Of a stretch of DNA of 44,619 nt, positions 6,228 to 14,262 are shown piece by piece. The stretch comes from Bacillota bacterium (GTDB lineage: Bacteria; Bacillota; Clostridia; Lachnospirales; Lachnospiraceae). The stretch covers positions 1-44,619 of the forward strand of contig JAMPHT010000023.1 in NCBI GenBank assembly GCA_023663285.1. Reading direction: 5' to 3'. The notes below the pieces were generated by a model. The model made no database searches. It had not been told where the DNA came from and worked only from the letters and a program-made list of their open reading frames with translations. The first letter of the stretch is position 1. The number at the start of each line of letters is the position of its first letter. Both the position numbers and the translations under genes were made by a program.

Positions 6228-9200
6228 TCAAGAGGAGGTCATCTCCTCCAGTCTTTGAATGCGGTGTATGAGATCCATGTCCGCCCGGAAAAGCGCCAGT
6301 ACCCTGCGGTAGCAGGCAAGCGCTTCTTCTGTTTCACCTCGCGCCTCATGGAGAAACCCCTGTATTTCCGGTAAGCGGATGCAGGTTTCATGGGAGCACT
6401 TAGAACACATGGGCCTGGAGCACATCCACTTCAGATATTCCTCCGCCTTTTCCAAATTTCCCTTTGCAATCTCACACTTTGCCAGCTGGTATGCGTTTTC
6501 CACGCCGGCGCTGATATCATCCAGATACTGTTCCACTGCGCTTTTTTCTTTATTATAATTGTACGCCTTCTCGATTTCCTGATAAAATTCATCCGCATAA
6601 TGGGAAGCCTTCTCCTGATCGCCCAAAAGTCTGCAGCATTCCATTAATGTGTACAGGATCTCGCCGTCCCAGTCTCCCTTTGCCTTGACTTTTTTATAGG
6701 CGGTAAGGGCGGCGGACAGCGCAGCGGATGCGTTATTTTCATACAACAGATAATCCGCAAGCGCCGACCATGCATTGCCGGAATCATACTGCTCCGCCAG
6801 CCTTTTAGCGCGCTCAGTATAACTTTCCTCCCCTTTTTTGCCCGACAGCCAGTCATAGCTTAAATTGGCAAACTCATAGTCCTCCCTGTCTGCCAGTCCG
6901 ACCTCCAACTTTTCCCTGTCAACTGCCCTTGCTTTCTCAACCTCCCCCAGCTTTTTATACATCCAGATCAATGTATCATAGAACCAATTGTCAGGATTGT
7001 CTTTAAAACGTTCGATTCCCTGTCTGAACCAATCCTCCGCTTCCTGAAATCTGCCCATTCTGCACAGACAGCAGGCACCGTCCCCATATGCTACGGATTC
7101 CGGACCTCCGCTGCCTGCCGCGTCTATGGCTTTTTGCAGGTATACAAGCGCTTCCTCATATCTGCCCAGATTCCTGAGCGCCTTACCCTTGCCGGCATAG
7201 GAATAATGGCTTTCTTTCAACGCTAAGGACTTATCAAAATACGCCAAAGACTCTTCGGCCCGTCCCATAATGCTTAAAAGCAGAGCTTTTCGTCTGACAT
7301 TCAGCGCACTGTCAGGGGTAAGCTCTAATTGGCGGTCCATGTAAGGCATTGCAATTTCTCCATAATACCGATTCCCTGTATTCCACATAATAAGGCGGTA
7401 GAGGTTTGCAATTTCTCCGTTTGCCTCCCTATTCTCAGGATTCAGCTCCAACGCTTTCTTAAAATAAGAAATCGCATCTTCTCTTCTTTCCGCAGAGCGC
7501 ATACGATATGCCACGGTGATGCAGTATCGCTCTGAAATATTCACTCTCTCCTCGTATTTGTGATACTCTGAAAGCGCTCCGTCAGTATCCTTCATATCCA
7601 TCAGCGCATCGGCAAACCAATAATGACAGGCATCTCTGTCCTCATATTTCAATGCCCTGCGAAAACAGCGGACTGCTTCCTTAGGATGTACGCGGCTGCA
7701 CTCCGCCGCTCCCAGTTCCATGAACAGGGAGCACATCTGCTCGTCGTTTGCGGGATTTTGCTTATATTTTGTCTTTACCTCCCTGATCAGATTTGTAAGC
7801 TCCTTATTCAGGCGAAAGTCTGACCTGCGGTTTTGATGCTCCAGCTCTGTCAGATAGCTTCTCTCCTCCAGACGAAGGTTCCGCAGCTTTAAGATATCAA
7901 GCATGATGCTGTCTGTTTCCGCTTCCTTCGCTAGCTGAAGGATATGTGCCGCGTCCTTATACTGCCTGTAATTAATGAAAACTTCCGCCGCATTTTCATA
8001 AATGTCCGCCATCCCTTTATAAAGCTTATGGGCAGCATAAAAACAATCAACCACCTCCTGGTCGCGGTGCAGTTCCTTGCAGGCTTTCTGTTTCTGCACA
8101 TAAGCCGGAAACCAGCCTGCATCTATGGCAATCATTTCGTCCGCCAGCCTGACGGCATCCTCCCATTCTTTTAATACTATCTGCATAATTAAGATATTCT
8201 GGCGGATATCCAGTCTGTCAGGAGTAAGCCTCGCCGCTTCCGTATATGCTTCCTTTGCTTTGTGATAGGCGTTCTGTTCTCCGGCTGCCCCAAGCTGGTA
8301 AAATGCCGCTCCTTCCCAAAGGTAGCTTTTGGTTTCATAATAAAGCTTATCTTCCGCTTCACTCTCCGCAAGTTCTTCCCTCCAGGAACGACATCCCCGG
8401 ATGGTCTCCTGATACCGTTTCAGATGATAATTAAAAGAGATGCGGAAACCTTGGTAATTGCGTATTTCTTTCGTTAAATCCGGTCTCTGCTCCATAAGGC
8501 CCAAGGATTCCTGTTCTCTTTCATTCCGTCCAAGGACGTCAAGCAGGCACTCAAACTCCGTTTCGATAAGCACCTGGGGCTCTTTCTCATATTTTTCCAG
8601 AAATTGCCGATCCAGATCATGGGCATACTCCTCCAGTTCTTTTCCGTTTTGGTTCTGCATAGCTGCGGAGCAGTGCCGAATCGCCTTTGCCAGATTGCCC
8701 TTCTCCTCTTCGCAGAAGCTTAAATATTTTTCCGCCTGATAATAATTTCTGTCGCAATAGGGTGAAAGCTGTTTTTCCGCTTCCTCATGGGCGCCGCATT
8801 CGTAAAGGATTTCTCCCCCTATCACCTGCACATGAATATTATCTTTATATTGTTCGCTTAAGGGGCGTATGAGCGCAAGGGCATCCTCCTTTCTGTCCAA
8901 AAGCATCAGCGCATACGCCTTCTGCGTTTCAAACTGCGGATGAAAAATTCCCAGATGCTCCATGGTCTGTACGGTCTGCCATGCAGCCCTGCCGTCCCTC
9001 CTTGCATTCTGTTCGCTCAGATTATAATACTCTCTGATAAATCCGTCATAATCCGCATCATCAGCCCCTCGGAAGCCTGCATAATCAAAATCCGTTCTGT
9101 CGTCTGTATCATCAATCTTACGCAGCACGAAATCTACAAAATTCACGGGAAAATGTTCTTTAAAGCTGCCTGCATCCTGTTTTATATGGAAGACTCGCTC

Positions 9201-9602
9201 AAAAAGTTGATAAACTCTGACGGGCAGCTGGTAATGACCGGTCAGGAAAGAAAACAGCTTCCACTTTGCATTCTCGCCCTCGTCCAGAGAAAGACAGACA
9301 TCATCCTGCAACAGCTTCTCCCATTCCTTTTCATCCAGACGTTTGGGCAGCGAAAAATAGACCTCCCTGACACGCTCCATCCATAGCCCCGAAGGCGTGG
9401 TATCGGTCTGCTTTTCCTCCCCTTCCTCCGGCGTTTCTGCATACTTTAAAGCGCCTTCGTATGCTTCTCTGAGCCTCTTGAATCCTTCCGCATCATCCTC
9501 CGGGTGAGTGTACTGCAGGCGTTCCCGGTACGCGCTGCGTATGGCTTCCGCATCCTTTGTTTTTTCAATTTCCAGCAACGCAAACATCAATTTTTCATCC
9601 AT
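6228..9602 (-). CDS. Large J-domain protein with a long TPR array
   Basis: 1124 residues, start at 9602 after an AAAGGA site; an ATG 75 bases upstream has no ribosome site. Residues 1-52 form a J-like domain (AIRSAYRERLQYTHPEDD...RLREAYEGAL). The signature is His-Pro-Glu (33-35), not the His-Pro-Asp that DnaJ proteins need to stimulate DnaK ATPase. From about residue 240 to the end the protein is almost all helix pairs of tetratricopeptide type, for example GRYEEALVYLQKAIDAAG and YFKKALELNPENREANGEIA. A short Cys-rich patch (WMCSRPMCSKCSHETC) lies near residue 1080. No signal peptide or membrane span is seen. Such proteins are probably co-chaperone or scaffold proteins in the cytoplasm. The gene is alone on the minus strand with a strong promoter. 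Confidence 0.8.
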   Translation of the reverse strand: MDEKLMFALLEIEKTKDAEAIRSAYRERLQYTHPEDDAEGFKRLREAYEGALKYAETPEEGEEKQTDTTPSGLWMERVREVYFSLPKRLDEKEWEKLLQDDVCLSLDEGENAKWKLFSFLTGHYQLPVRVYQLFERVFHIKQDAGSFKEHFPVNFVDFVLRKIDDTDDRTDFDYAGFRGADDADYDGFIREYYNLSEQNARRDGRAAWQTVQTMEHLGIFHPQFETQKAYALMLLDRKEDALALIRPLSEQYKDNIHVQVIGGEILYECGAHEEAEKQLSPYCDRNYYQAEKYLSFCEEEKGNLAKAIRHCSAAMQNQNGKELEEYAHDLDRQFLEKYEKEPQVLIETEFECLLDVLGRNEREQESLGLMEQRPDLTKEIRNYQGFRISFNYHLKRYQETIRGCRSWREELAESEAEDKLYYETKSYLWEGAAFYQLGAAGEQNAYHKAKEAYTEAARLTPDRLDIRQNILIMQIVLKEWEDAVRLADEMIAIDAGWFPAYVQKQKACKELHRDQEVVDCFYAAHKLYKGMADIYENAAEVFINYRQYKDAAHILQLAKEAETDSIMLDILKLRNLRLEERSYLTELEHQNRRSDFRLNKELTNLIREVKTKYKQNPANDEQMCSLFMELGAAECSRVHPKEAVRCFRRALKYEDRDACHYWFADALMDMKDTDGALSEYHKYEERVNISERYCITVAYRMRSAERREDAISYFKKALELNPENREANGEIANLYRLIMWNTGNRYYGEIAMPYMDRQLELTPDSALNVRRKALLLSIMGRAEESLAYFDKSLALKESHYSYAGKGKALRNLGRYEEALVYLQKAIDAAGSGGPESVAYGDGACCLCRMGRFQEAEDWFRQGIERFKDNPDNWFYDTLIWMYKKLGEVEKARAVDREKLEVGLADREDYEFANLSYDWLSGKKGEESYTERAKRLAEQYDSGNAWSALADYLLYENNASAALSAALTAYKKVKAKGDWDGEILYTLMECCRLLGDQEKASHYADEFYQEIEKAYNYNKEKSAVEQYLDDISAGVENAYQLAKCEIAKGNLEKAEEYLKWMCSRPMCSKCSHETCIRLPEIQGFLHEARGETEEALACYRRVLALFRADMDLIHRIQRLEEMTSS

Positions 9603-9663
9603 ATTGTACGAAAATCCTTTTATGTATATTTTTGTATATATGCCTGAATATCTGTCTGACTTT

Positions 9664-9692
9664 ATTATAATACCCATGCAAAAAGCTGTAAA
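9664..9692 (-). promoter_or_regulatory. Predicted promoter of the J-domain/TPR gene
   Basis: Read on the minus strand, TTTACA (9692-9687) and a perfect TATAAT (9669-9664) are 17 bases apart, about 60 bases before the start at 9602. This is a strong match to a sigma-A-type promoter. Confidence 0.65.
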
Positions 9693-9772
9693 TCCTTGAT
9701 ATTAAAACCTGGATTGATTTGCAGATAGAGACAGAGTGATAGAGACAGATTCCATTATTGAAAAGAAAAAGA

Positions 9773-9801
9773 TTGCCCTTTCCCTCTGCTTCGTGTATAA
9801 T
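9773..9801 (+). promoter_or_regulatory. Predicted promoter of the FlxA-like gene
   Basis: TTGCCC (9773-9778) and TATAAT (9796-9801) are 17 bases apart and 69 bases before the start at 9871. It is divergent from the J-domain/TPR promoter about 80 bases away. Confidence 0.6.
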
Positions 9802-9870
9802 ATAAGGCATAAAAGGTGTCAGAAAGCGTTTGGCTGGTTCATTCTTCGTAAAGGAAAGGGAGAGGAAGGT

Positions 9871-10728
9871 ATGGGAATTGGCGGTGTAAAAGCGATGGAC
9901 GGCATGGTGGACGTACAAAGGACGGCGGTTCGGCCGGTAGATTTTGCCAGTAAGAATATTCAGGACAAGATTTCAAACGTACAGCGGCAGAAGCAGGGAC
10001 TTTCTTCAAAGCAGGAAATGTCTGCGGAGGAGAAAGCGAAAGAGAGCCAGGAGCTTCAGCAGGAGCTGAGCAGCCTGAACACACAGCTGAGGCAGCGGCA
10101 GGCGGAGGCCCGCAGGGAACAGCAGAAGGAGGTCCTGCTGGAGGAGACGCGGCTTGCGGACAGCCCTGCGGCAGATGCGGAAAAGGGCGGAGCCAAAGCA
10201 GTTGAGAATGAGGAAAAGAATAAAGCAGACCGCGGAGCAGGAGAAGAGAGGGCGATCAATGTTGAGGGCCCTGAAAAGGAAGCTGTAAGCAGTGAAATCC
10301 GGGCTGCGGAAAAAGAGACGGATGACAGGGAGCCGGAGGACGTCGGAATGCCTGCGGGAGAAATGCGGGCAATCGTTGAGAGAGAAGCTTCCGGGGAGCA
10401 GACGAAGCGCAGGCAAGCCGTGATAGCCAGGCTGGAGAGCGGCATCGTGATCCTAAAGGGAGAGATCAGACAGGATGAGCTTCGGGGCGCGGATGTGGAG
10501 AAAAAGAAAGCGGAGCTTAAAAGGCAGGAGCAGAAAGTACAGAAAGCTTCTTCCGGGCTTCCGGATGTAAAGGGACCTTCAAAAACGGCAGGCAGGGCGG
10601 CAGGGACCGGGAACGATGCCCCGGAAGAGAGAGCCAGGGCGGCAGAGGTGAGACGCAGCCGGGACGGAGTGGTCATTGTGACACAGGGCATGACGCCCAA
10701 TGCATTGGCGGATAATTATTTCAGATGA
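9871..10728 (+). CDS. FlxA-like coiled-coil protein
   Basis: 285 residues, with a good GAGGAAGG ribosome site directly before 9871. Residues about 25-85 (NIQDKISNVQRQKQGLSS, MSAEEKAKESQELQQELSS, LNTQLRQRQAE) match the pattern of FlxA-like proteins: paired helices around a Ser-x-Glu-Glu-Lys link. The middle is highly charged and probably disordered or coiled coil, and the end (GVVIVTQGMTPNALADNYFR) is more ordered. No signal peptide or membrane span is present. In E. coli flxA is a flagellar-regulon gene of unknown role; no flagellar gene is present here, so a link to motility is not supported. A terminator follows at 10741. Confidence 0.55.
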   Translation: MGIGGVKAMDGMVDVQRTAVRPVDFASKNIQDKISNVQRQKQGLSSKQEMSAEEKAKESQELQQELSSLNTQLRQRQAEARREQQKEVLLEETRLADSPAADAEKGGAKAVENEEKNKADRGAGEERAINVEGPEKEAVSSEIRAAEKETDDREPEDVGMPAGEMRAIVEREASGEQTKRRQAVIARLESGIVILKGEIRQDELRGADVEKKKAELKRQEQKVQKASSGLPDVKGPSKTAGRAAGTGNDAPEERARAAEVRRSRDGVVIVTQGMTPNALADNYFR

Positions 10729-10740
10729 GACAGGACGAGG

Positions 10741-10783
10741 CTGCCGCTTTCAGACTTATGGTCGCGAAGGCGGCAGATTTTTT
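10741..10783 (+). terminator. Intrinsic terminator after the FlxA-like gene
   Basis: CTGCCGCTTTC (10741-10751) pairs with GAAGGCGGCAG (10766-10776), with one wobble, and is followed by A and six T. It ends the FlxA-like transcript 13 bases after the stop codon. Confidence 0.85.
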
Positions 10784-10860
10784 ATTGAATAGGAAATACG
10801 GACTTGGAAAGCTCCACTGTTCTGCGCATGAGGCGTTGAAATGCCGGAAGGGAGGAAATA

Positions 10861-11430
10861 ATGGATATAAAGGCATATCTTGATTTTTTGAACATAGCGG
10901 AGAAGCTGAAATGCAATACGCGGCACTCTTATACCTCATCCGGACGGCATGAGAGCGTAGCGGAGCACAGCTGGCGGCTGGCTCTGATGGCGTATCTGAT
11001 CGGGGATGAATTCCCTGATGCGGATATAGACAGGGTCATCCGGATGTGCCTGTTCCACGATATGGGAGAGGCTGTCACCGGGGACATTCCCTGCTTTGAA
11101 AAGACAGACAGGGATGAGGCTGTCGAAGAGGAAGCGGTGGCATGGCTGTTGAAACAGCTTCCTGCGCCTTATTGCGAGACCGTGGGGCAGCTGTTTAGGG
11201 AGATGGAGGAGCAGCAGACTGTGGAGGCAAAGCTGTATAAGGCGTTGGACAAGCTGGAGGCGCTGATCCAGCACAACGAGGCGGATATTTCCACCTGGCT
11301 TCCGCTGGAGCATGAGCTGCAGATGACCTATGGAACCAAAGAATGCGGTTTTTCGGAATATCTCACCGCACTGCGGGATGCGGTGCGGGAGGATTCCGTG
11401 CGAAAGCTGGAGGAGGGCAAAATTTACTGA
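10861..11430 (+). CDS. HD-domain phosphohydrolase, HDDC2/YfbR-like
   Basis: 189 residues. The metal ligands of the HD superfamily are visible: His36 in ESVAEHSWR, His66-Asp67 in CLFHDMGEAVTGDIP, and a later Asp in the LDKLEALIQHNEADISTW segment. The order and spacing fit the HDDC2/YfbR branch, which removes phosphate from deoxynucleoside 5'-monophosphates in the cytoplasm. The start at 10861 has GGGAGG upstream. The gene follows a terminator, so it needs its own promoter, which I could not place with confidence. The substrate is inferred from the family. Confidence 0.85.
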   Translation: MDIKAYLDFLNIAEKLKCNTRHSYTSSGRHESVAEHSWRLALMAYLIGDEFPDADIDRVIRMCLFHDMGEAVTGDIPCFEKTDRDEAVEEEAVAWLLKQLPAPYCETVGQLFREMEEQQTVEAKLYKALDKLEALIQHNEADISTWLPLEHELQMTYGTKECGFSEYLTALRDAVREDSVRKLEEGKIY

Positions 11431-11499
11431 AAATGTCAAGTGATCTGTAAGGGTCTCTGGTACAATGGTCTTACGGTACCGAAGGAGATGGAGATCAAT

Positions 11500-12312
11500 A
11501 TGCAGAACATTGAACTGTTGATGGCGTCGCTGGAATATATCGAAAGCCATCTGAAGGATGACATCCGGACAGAGGATGTAGCCGAGGCGTGTTTTTGCTC
11601 CAGGTCCACTCTGGAAAAAATGTTTCGCTGTGTGAACAATATTTCCGTCCATGAATATATCGTGCGGCGGAGAATGATGCTGGCGGCCAGGGAACTGTCC
11701 GCAGGAAACGCTGTTTCCATACTGGAGGTGGCGCTGAAATATGGCTACAGCACACACGAATCCTTTGCACGTGCATTTGAACAGATCTGGAACTGTAAAC
11801 CCTCAGAATTTCGCAGGGCGAAATACACTGAGCTGTTTCCGAGGTTTAGTGCACCTCCGGAGAAGGGAGACGAGTATATTATGCAGAGAAGGCACGTAGA
11901 TATCAGCGGATTATATGATTTGTTTCAGGAGCGAAAGGACTGCCTGTTTTTATGCAGTGACATCAAGAATATGATGCGCATCAACGAAATATCCAGAAAG
12001 GCGGGGGATCTGGCGATCTTAGAGCAGATGCGCAGGCTCACTGCCGCTTCCGGCGGGGATGACGTGGTGTTCCGCATCGGCGGGGACGAATTCTGTATTC
12101 TGACGGCCAGCAGCGACAGGGGCTATGCCGAGCAGCTGGCGGAGAAGATCAAAGCCATGAACGGTCAGACCTTTGAATATGAGGGGGAGCAGATCCCGCT
12201 GTCCCTTTATGCGGCGGTGGCGGACGTGCAGAGCGGCGCACGCTATGAAGAGCTGTTTGAGGGGCTGCACAATGCCATTAAGGACTGCAAGCCCTTTCAG
12301 GAAGAGGCGTGA
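11500..12312 (+). CDS. AraC-type DNA-binding domain fused to a divergent GGDEF domain
   Basis: 270 residues. Residues 1-105 form an AraC/XylS double helix-turn-helix (IRTEDVAEACFCSRSTLEKMF, then ISILEVALKYGYSTHESFARAF-like spacing and NCKPSEFRRAK). Residues about 130-265 resemble a diguanylate cyclase domain with an intact RIGGDEF (191-197), the first metal aspartate in SDIKN, and Asn and Asp at the expected guanine-binding places (RINE, AGD). The usual second Asp and the Phe-Lys of the D-x-D-x-F-K motif are changed (Lys, Met, Met). AraC domains are normally C-terminal to a sensor; here the order is reversed. The protein may bind GTP or c-di-GMP as a ligand rather than make it. The start at 11500 uses GGAG at 11490; an extended -10 (TGGTACAAT) ends at 11466. 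Confidence 0.75.
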   Translation: MQNIELLMASLEYIESHLKDDIRTEDVAEACFCSRSTLEKMFRCVNNISVHEYIVRRRMMLAARELSAGNAVSILEVALKYGYSTHESFARAFEQIWNCKPSEFRRAKYTELFPRFSAPPEKGDEYIMQRRHVDISGLYDLFQERKDCLFLCSDIKNMMRINEISRKAGDLAILEQMRRLTAASGGDDVVFRIGGDEFCILTASSDRGYAEQLAEKIKAMNGQTFEYEGEQIPLSLYAAVADVQSGARYEELFEGLHNAIKDCKPFQEEA

Positions 12313-12455
12313 AGGAAATGTGAAAGAGTTGCCTGAAGGGGTTAAGATTTCCGAAGCTTCTTCCGAAATATACTTCAGAGAGCGTAAACGCTCAGAATGT
12401 AAACGGATTTACCGGCGTTTTCAAAAATGTCGAAAAAGCTATGGAGGGCGAAAAA

Positions 12456-13181
12456 ATGGAGAAGATCGGAAGTTACGGCTCTTATCAGAGCAACATCTAC
12501 GAGCAGACCAAGGCTGCGGCAAACACATCAAGAACAGCTGCCGCAAAGAATGCGGAGGCTGCAAAGAGCAGCAGTAAGGTGGAATTGAGCAGCGCGGCGA
12601 AGGAGCTGTTGAAGGAGCTGCACAATACCTATGGTAATACGGATTTCATGGTTGCCAATTATGAGACCGAGGAAGAGGCGGCGGAGTATCTTTCCAGAGG
12701 TACCAGCACATACAGCGTCCTGCTGACCCCTGAGGAGCTGGAAAAGATGGCGGCGGACGAGGACTATAAGAAGAAAAATCTTCAGACGCTGGACGATGCG
12801 GTGGCAAAGCTGGCGGATATGAAAAACCAGCTGGGCGACAAGGGTGAGGAAGTGACCCGCGTCGGCATGACCATCGGAGACAATGGTCAGGTCTCCTATT
12901 TTGCGGAACTGGAGAAGTCCTCTGAAAAGCAGAAGGAGCGCATTGAGAAGCAGCGCGCGGACAAGAAGGAAGAGGCTGCAAAAGAGGAGAAAAAGGCAGA
13001 GAAGGAAAAGATGGAAGAACGTTATTCTGACGGAAGCTTCATCCGTGAGGGCACAAAGCGCACCACATTGTTTGCTGACTCCGTGAAGGAGCTGCAGGAT
13101 AAGATCGGTGCGTTTGACTGGAGTACCGTTCGCGAGGACGGTCTTGCTTCCAGCGGCAGCCGCTTTGATTTTACGGTTTAG
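12456..13181 (+). CDS. Unknown coiled-coil protein, DUF6033-like
   Basis: 241 residues, start chosen at 12456 because GGAGGG (12443-12448) lies eight bases upstream. The protein has a Ser/Ala-rich front (SYGSYQSNIYEQTKAAANTS), a conserved-looking middle (LLKELHNTYGNTDFMVANYE, EYLSRGTSTYSVLLTPEELEKMA, YFAELEKSSEKQKERIEKQR), a Lys/Glu coiled coil and a Trp-containing end (DKIGAFDWSTVRE). By memory this pattern matches Lachnospiraceae proteins labelled DUF6033; no function is known to me. There is no signal peptide. It follows the AraC-GGDEF gene by 143 bases and ends at a strong terminator. Confidence 0.65.
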   Translation: MEKIGSYGSYQSNIYEQTKAAANTSRTAAAKNAEAAKSSSKVELSSAAKELLKELHNTYGNTDFMVANYETEEEAAEYLSRGTSTYSVLLTPEELEKMAADEDYKKKNLQTLDDAVAKLADMKNQLGDKGEEVTRVGMTIGDNGQVSYFAELEKSSEKQKERIEKQRADKKEEAAKEEKKAEKEKMEERYSDGSFIREGTKRTTLFADSVKELQDKIGAFDWSTVREDGLASSGSRFDFTV

Positions 13182-13240
13182 GGGCTTCATCCGGGTTTGT
13201 GATTCCGTTAAAGCGGGATCATGGCACATTAAAATGGATT

Positions 13241-13276
13241 CGGGCGGCATAATGCACAATATGCCGCCCGTTTTTT
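13241..13276 (+). terminator. Strong intrinsic terminator after the DUF6033-like gene
   Basis: CGGGCGGCATA (13241-13251) pairs perfectly with TATGCCGCCCG (13260-13270) and is followed by six T. This separates the DUF6033-like gene from the CarD-type regulator. Confidence 0.93.
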
Positions 13277-13319
13277 GTGCGCAGTTTTCACAAAAATCTG
13301 TAATAAATAAAAAAATTAA

Positions 13320-13349
13320 CTGACATTTCTCGGATTAATCTGTTAAAAT
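13320..13349 (+). promoter_or_regulatory. Predicted promoter of the CarD-type gene
   Basis: CTGACA (13320-13325) and TAAAAT (13344-13349) are 18 bases apart, about 47 bases before the GTG start. The surroundings are AT-rich, as expected upstream of a sigma-A promoter. Confidence 0.5.
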
Positions 13350-13396
13350 AAGGGTATAACATTATTGTGGGGTAAATTTGGGAAAGGAGAGTTCTT

Positions 13397-13906
13397 GTGT
13401 TTGAGATAGGCGAGTATGTAGTGTGTGGCAACAAAGGGGTCTGTGTGGTGGAGAATATCACCACTCTTGATATTGCGGGCGTTGACAGGGAGCGGAAATA
13501 TTACATTCTTAAGCCGAAGTATCAGAAGGGAAGTACGGTGTATGTGCCGGTGGATTCGACGAAGGATTCCATGCGGCGCGTGATCAGGCGCGAGGAGGCA
13601 CAGAAGCTGATCGATACGATCACGGACGTTCCTCTGCTGGCCATCACCAACGAAAAATTATCGGAGCAGATATATCGGGAGTGTCTGAAGAGCGGGAACT
13701 GTGAGGAATGGGTCCGGATACTCAAGACCATATGGCGGAGAAAGCAGGAACGCCTGCGGGCAGGGCGGAAGGAGACGGCTGTTGACGCCAGATATTTCCA
13801 TATGGCCGAGGAGAGTCTGTATGGGGAGCTGGCAGTTGCGCTGGATCTGAAGCGTGAAGAGGTGGAAGCCTATATTGAAAAGGCTGTGAGCCGTGAACCG
13901 GCCTGA
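13397..13906 (+). CDS. CarD/CdnL-type transcription regulator
   Basis: 169 residues, with a GTG start at 13397 after AAAGGAGA. The N-terminal part (FEIGEYVVCGNKGVCVVENI, then YYILKPKY and STVYVPVD) is the CarD/CdnL RNA-polymerase-interaction module, which binds the beta subunit lobe and steadies open promoters. The rest is helical (IDTITDVPLLAI, LKREEVEAYIEKAV) and fits the C-terminal DNA-contacting helices. The length is typical of Firmicutes members. It is a monocistronic gene between a terminator and the thrS T-box leader. Confidence 0.9.
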   Translation: MFEIGEYVVCGNKGVCVVENITTLDIAGVDRERKYYILKPKYQKGSTVYVPVDSTKDSMRRVIRREEAQKLIDTITDVPLLAITNEKLSEQIYRECLKSGNCEEWVRILKTIWRRKQERLRAGRKETAVDARYFHMAEESLYGELAVALDLKREEVEAYIEKAVSREPA

Positions 13907-13950
13907 AAAAAAGACTTTACATCCGGCACAAAAAGTATTATGATAGGTGA

Positions 13951-14220
13951 AAGCGATGAAGAGAACAGTAGGATGCGGGGGAGCCCCAGAGAGAGCCGCC
14001 TGTCCGGATGCAGGACAGAGCTGAAAGCGGTTTGGCAGGAGCGCATTTGAAAACCATCTCGGAGTGGCCTTAATACGGCCCGGTGGCTCCCGTTACGAGC
14101 AAATGAAGGTGGCAAAGAGACCGGCAGTTTCAAACAGTCTGCGGTCATTTGCAACAAGGGTGGAACCGCGTTCATGAATGATACGTCCCTTGCAATAGAA
14201 ATATTGCAGGGGATTTTTGT
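13951..14220 (+). promoter_or_regulatory. T-box leader of thrS, predicted threonine specifier
   Basis: The leader has the T-box marks in order. It starts with GCGATGAAGAGAACAGTAGG (about 13953-13972), which gives the 5' strand of Stem I. A likely specifier ACC at 14053-14055 follows a GAA on the 3' strand. The conserved box TGGAACCGCG at 14161-14170 pairs with the tRNA acceptor end, and a terminator follows at 14186. Uncharged tRNA-Thr would stabilise the antiterminator and allow thrS expression. The specifier is my best reading and agrees with the downstream gene; AAC would be the frame alternative. Confidence 0.93.
14186..14218 (+). terminator. T-box terminator before thrS
   Basis: CCCTTGCAAT (14187-14196) pairs with ATTGCAGGGG (14203-14212), with one wobble, extended by T14186-A14213 and followed by five T. 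This is the off-state structure of the T-box switch. Confidence 0.9.
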
Positions 14221-14262
14221 ATGCATCTTAAGAACGGCGGATGAAAGGAGAAGGAGGAGAAA

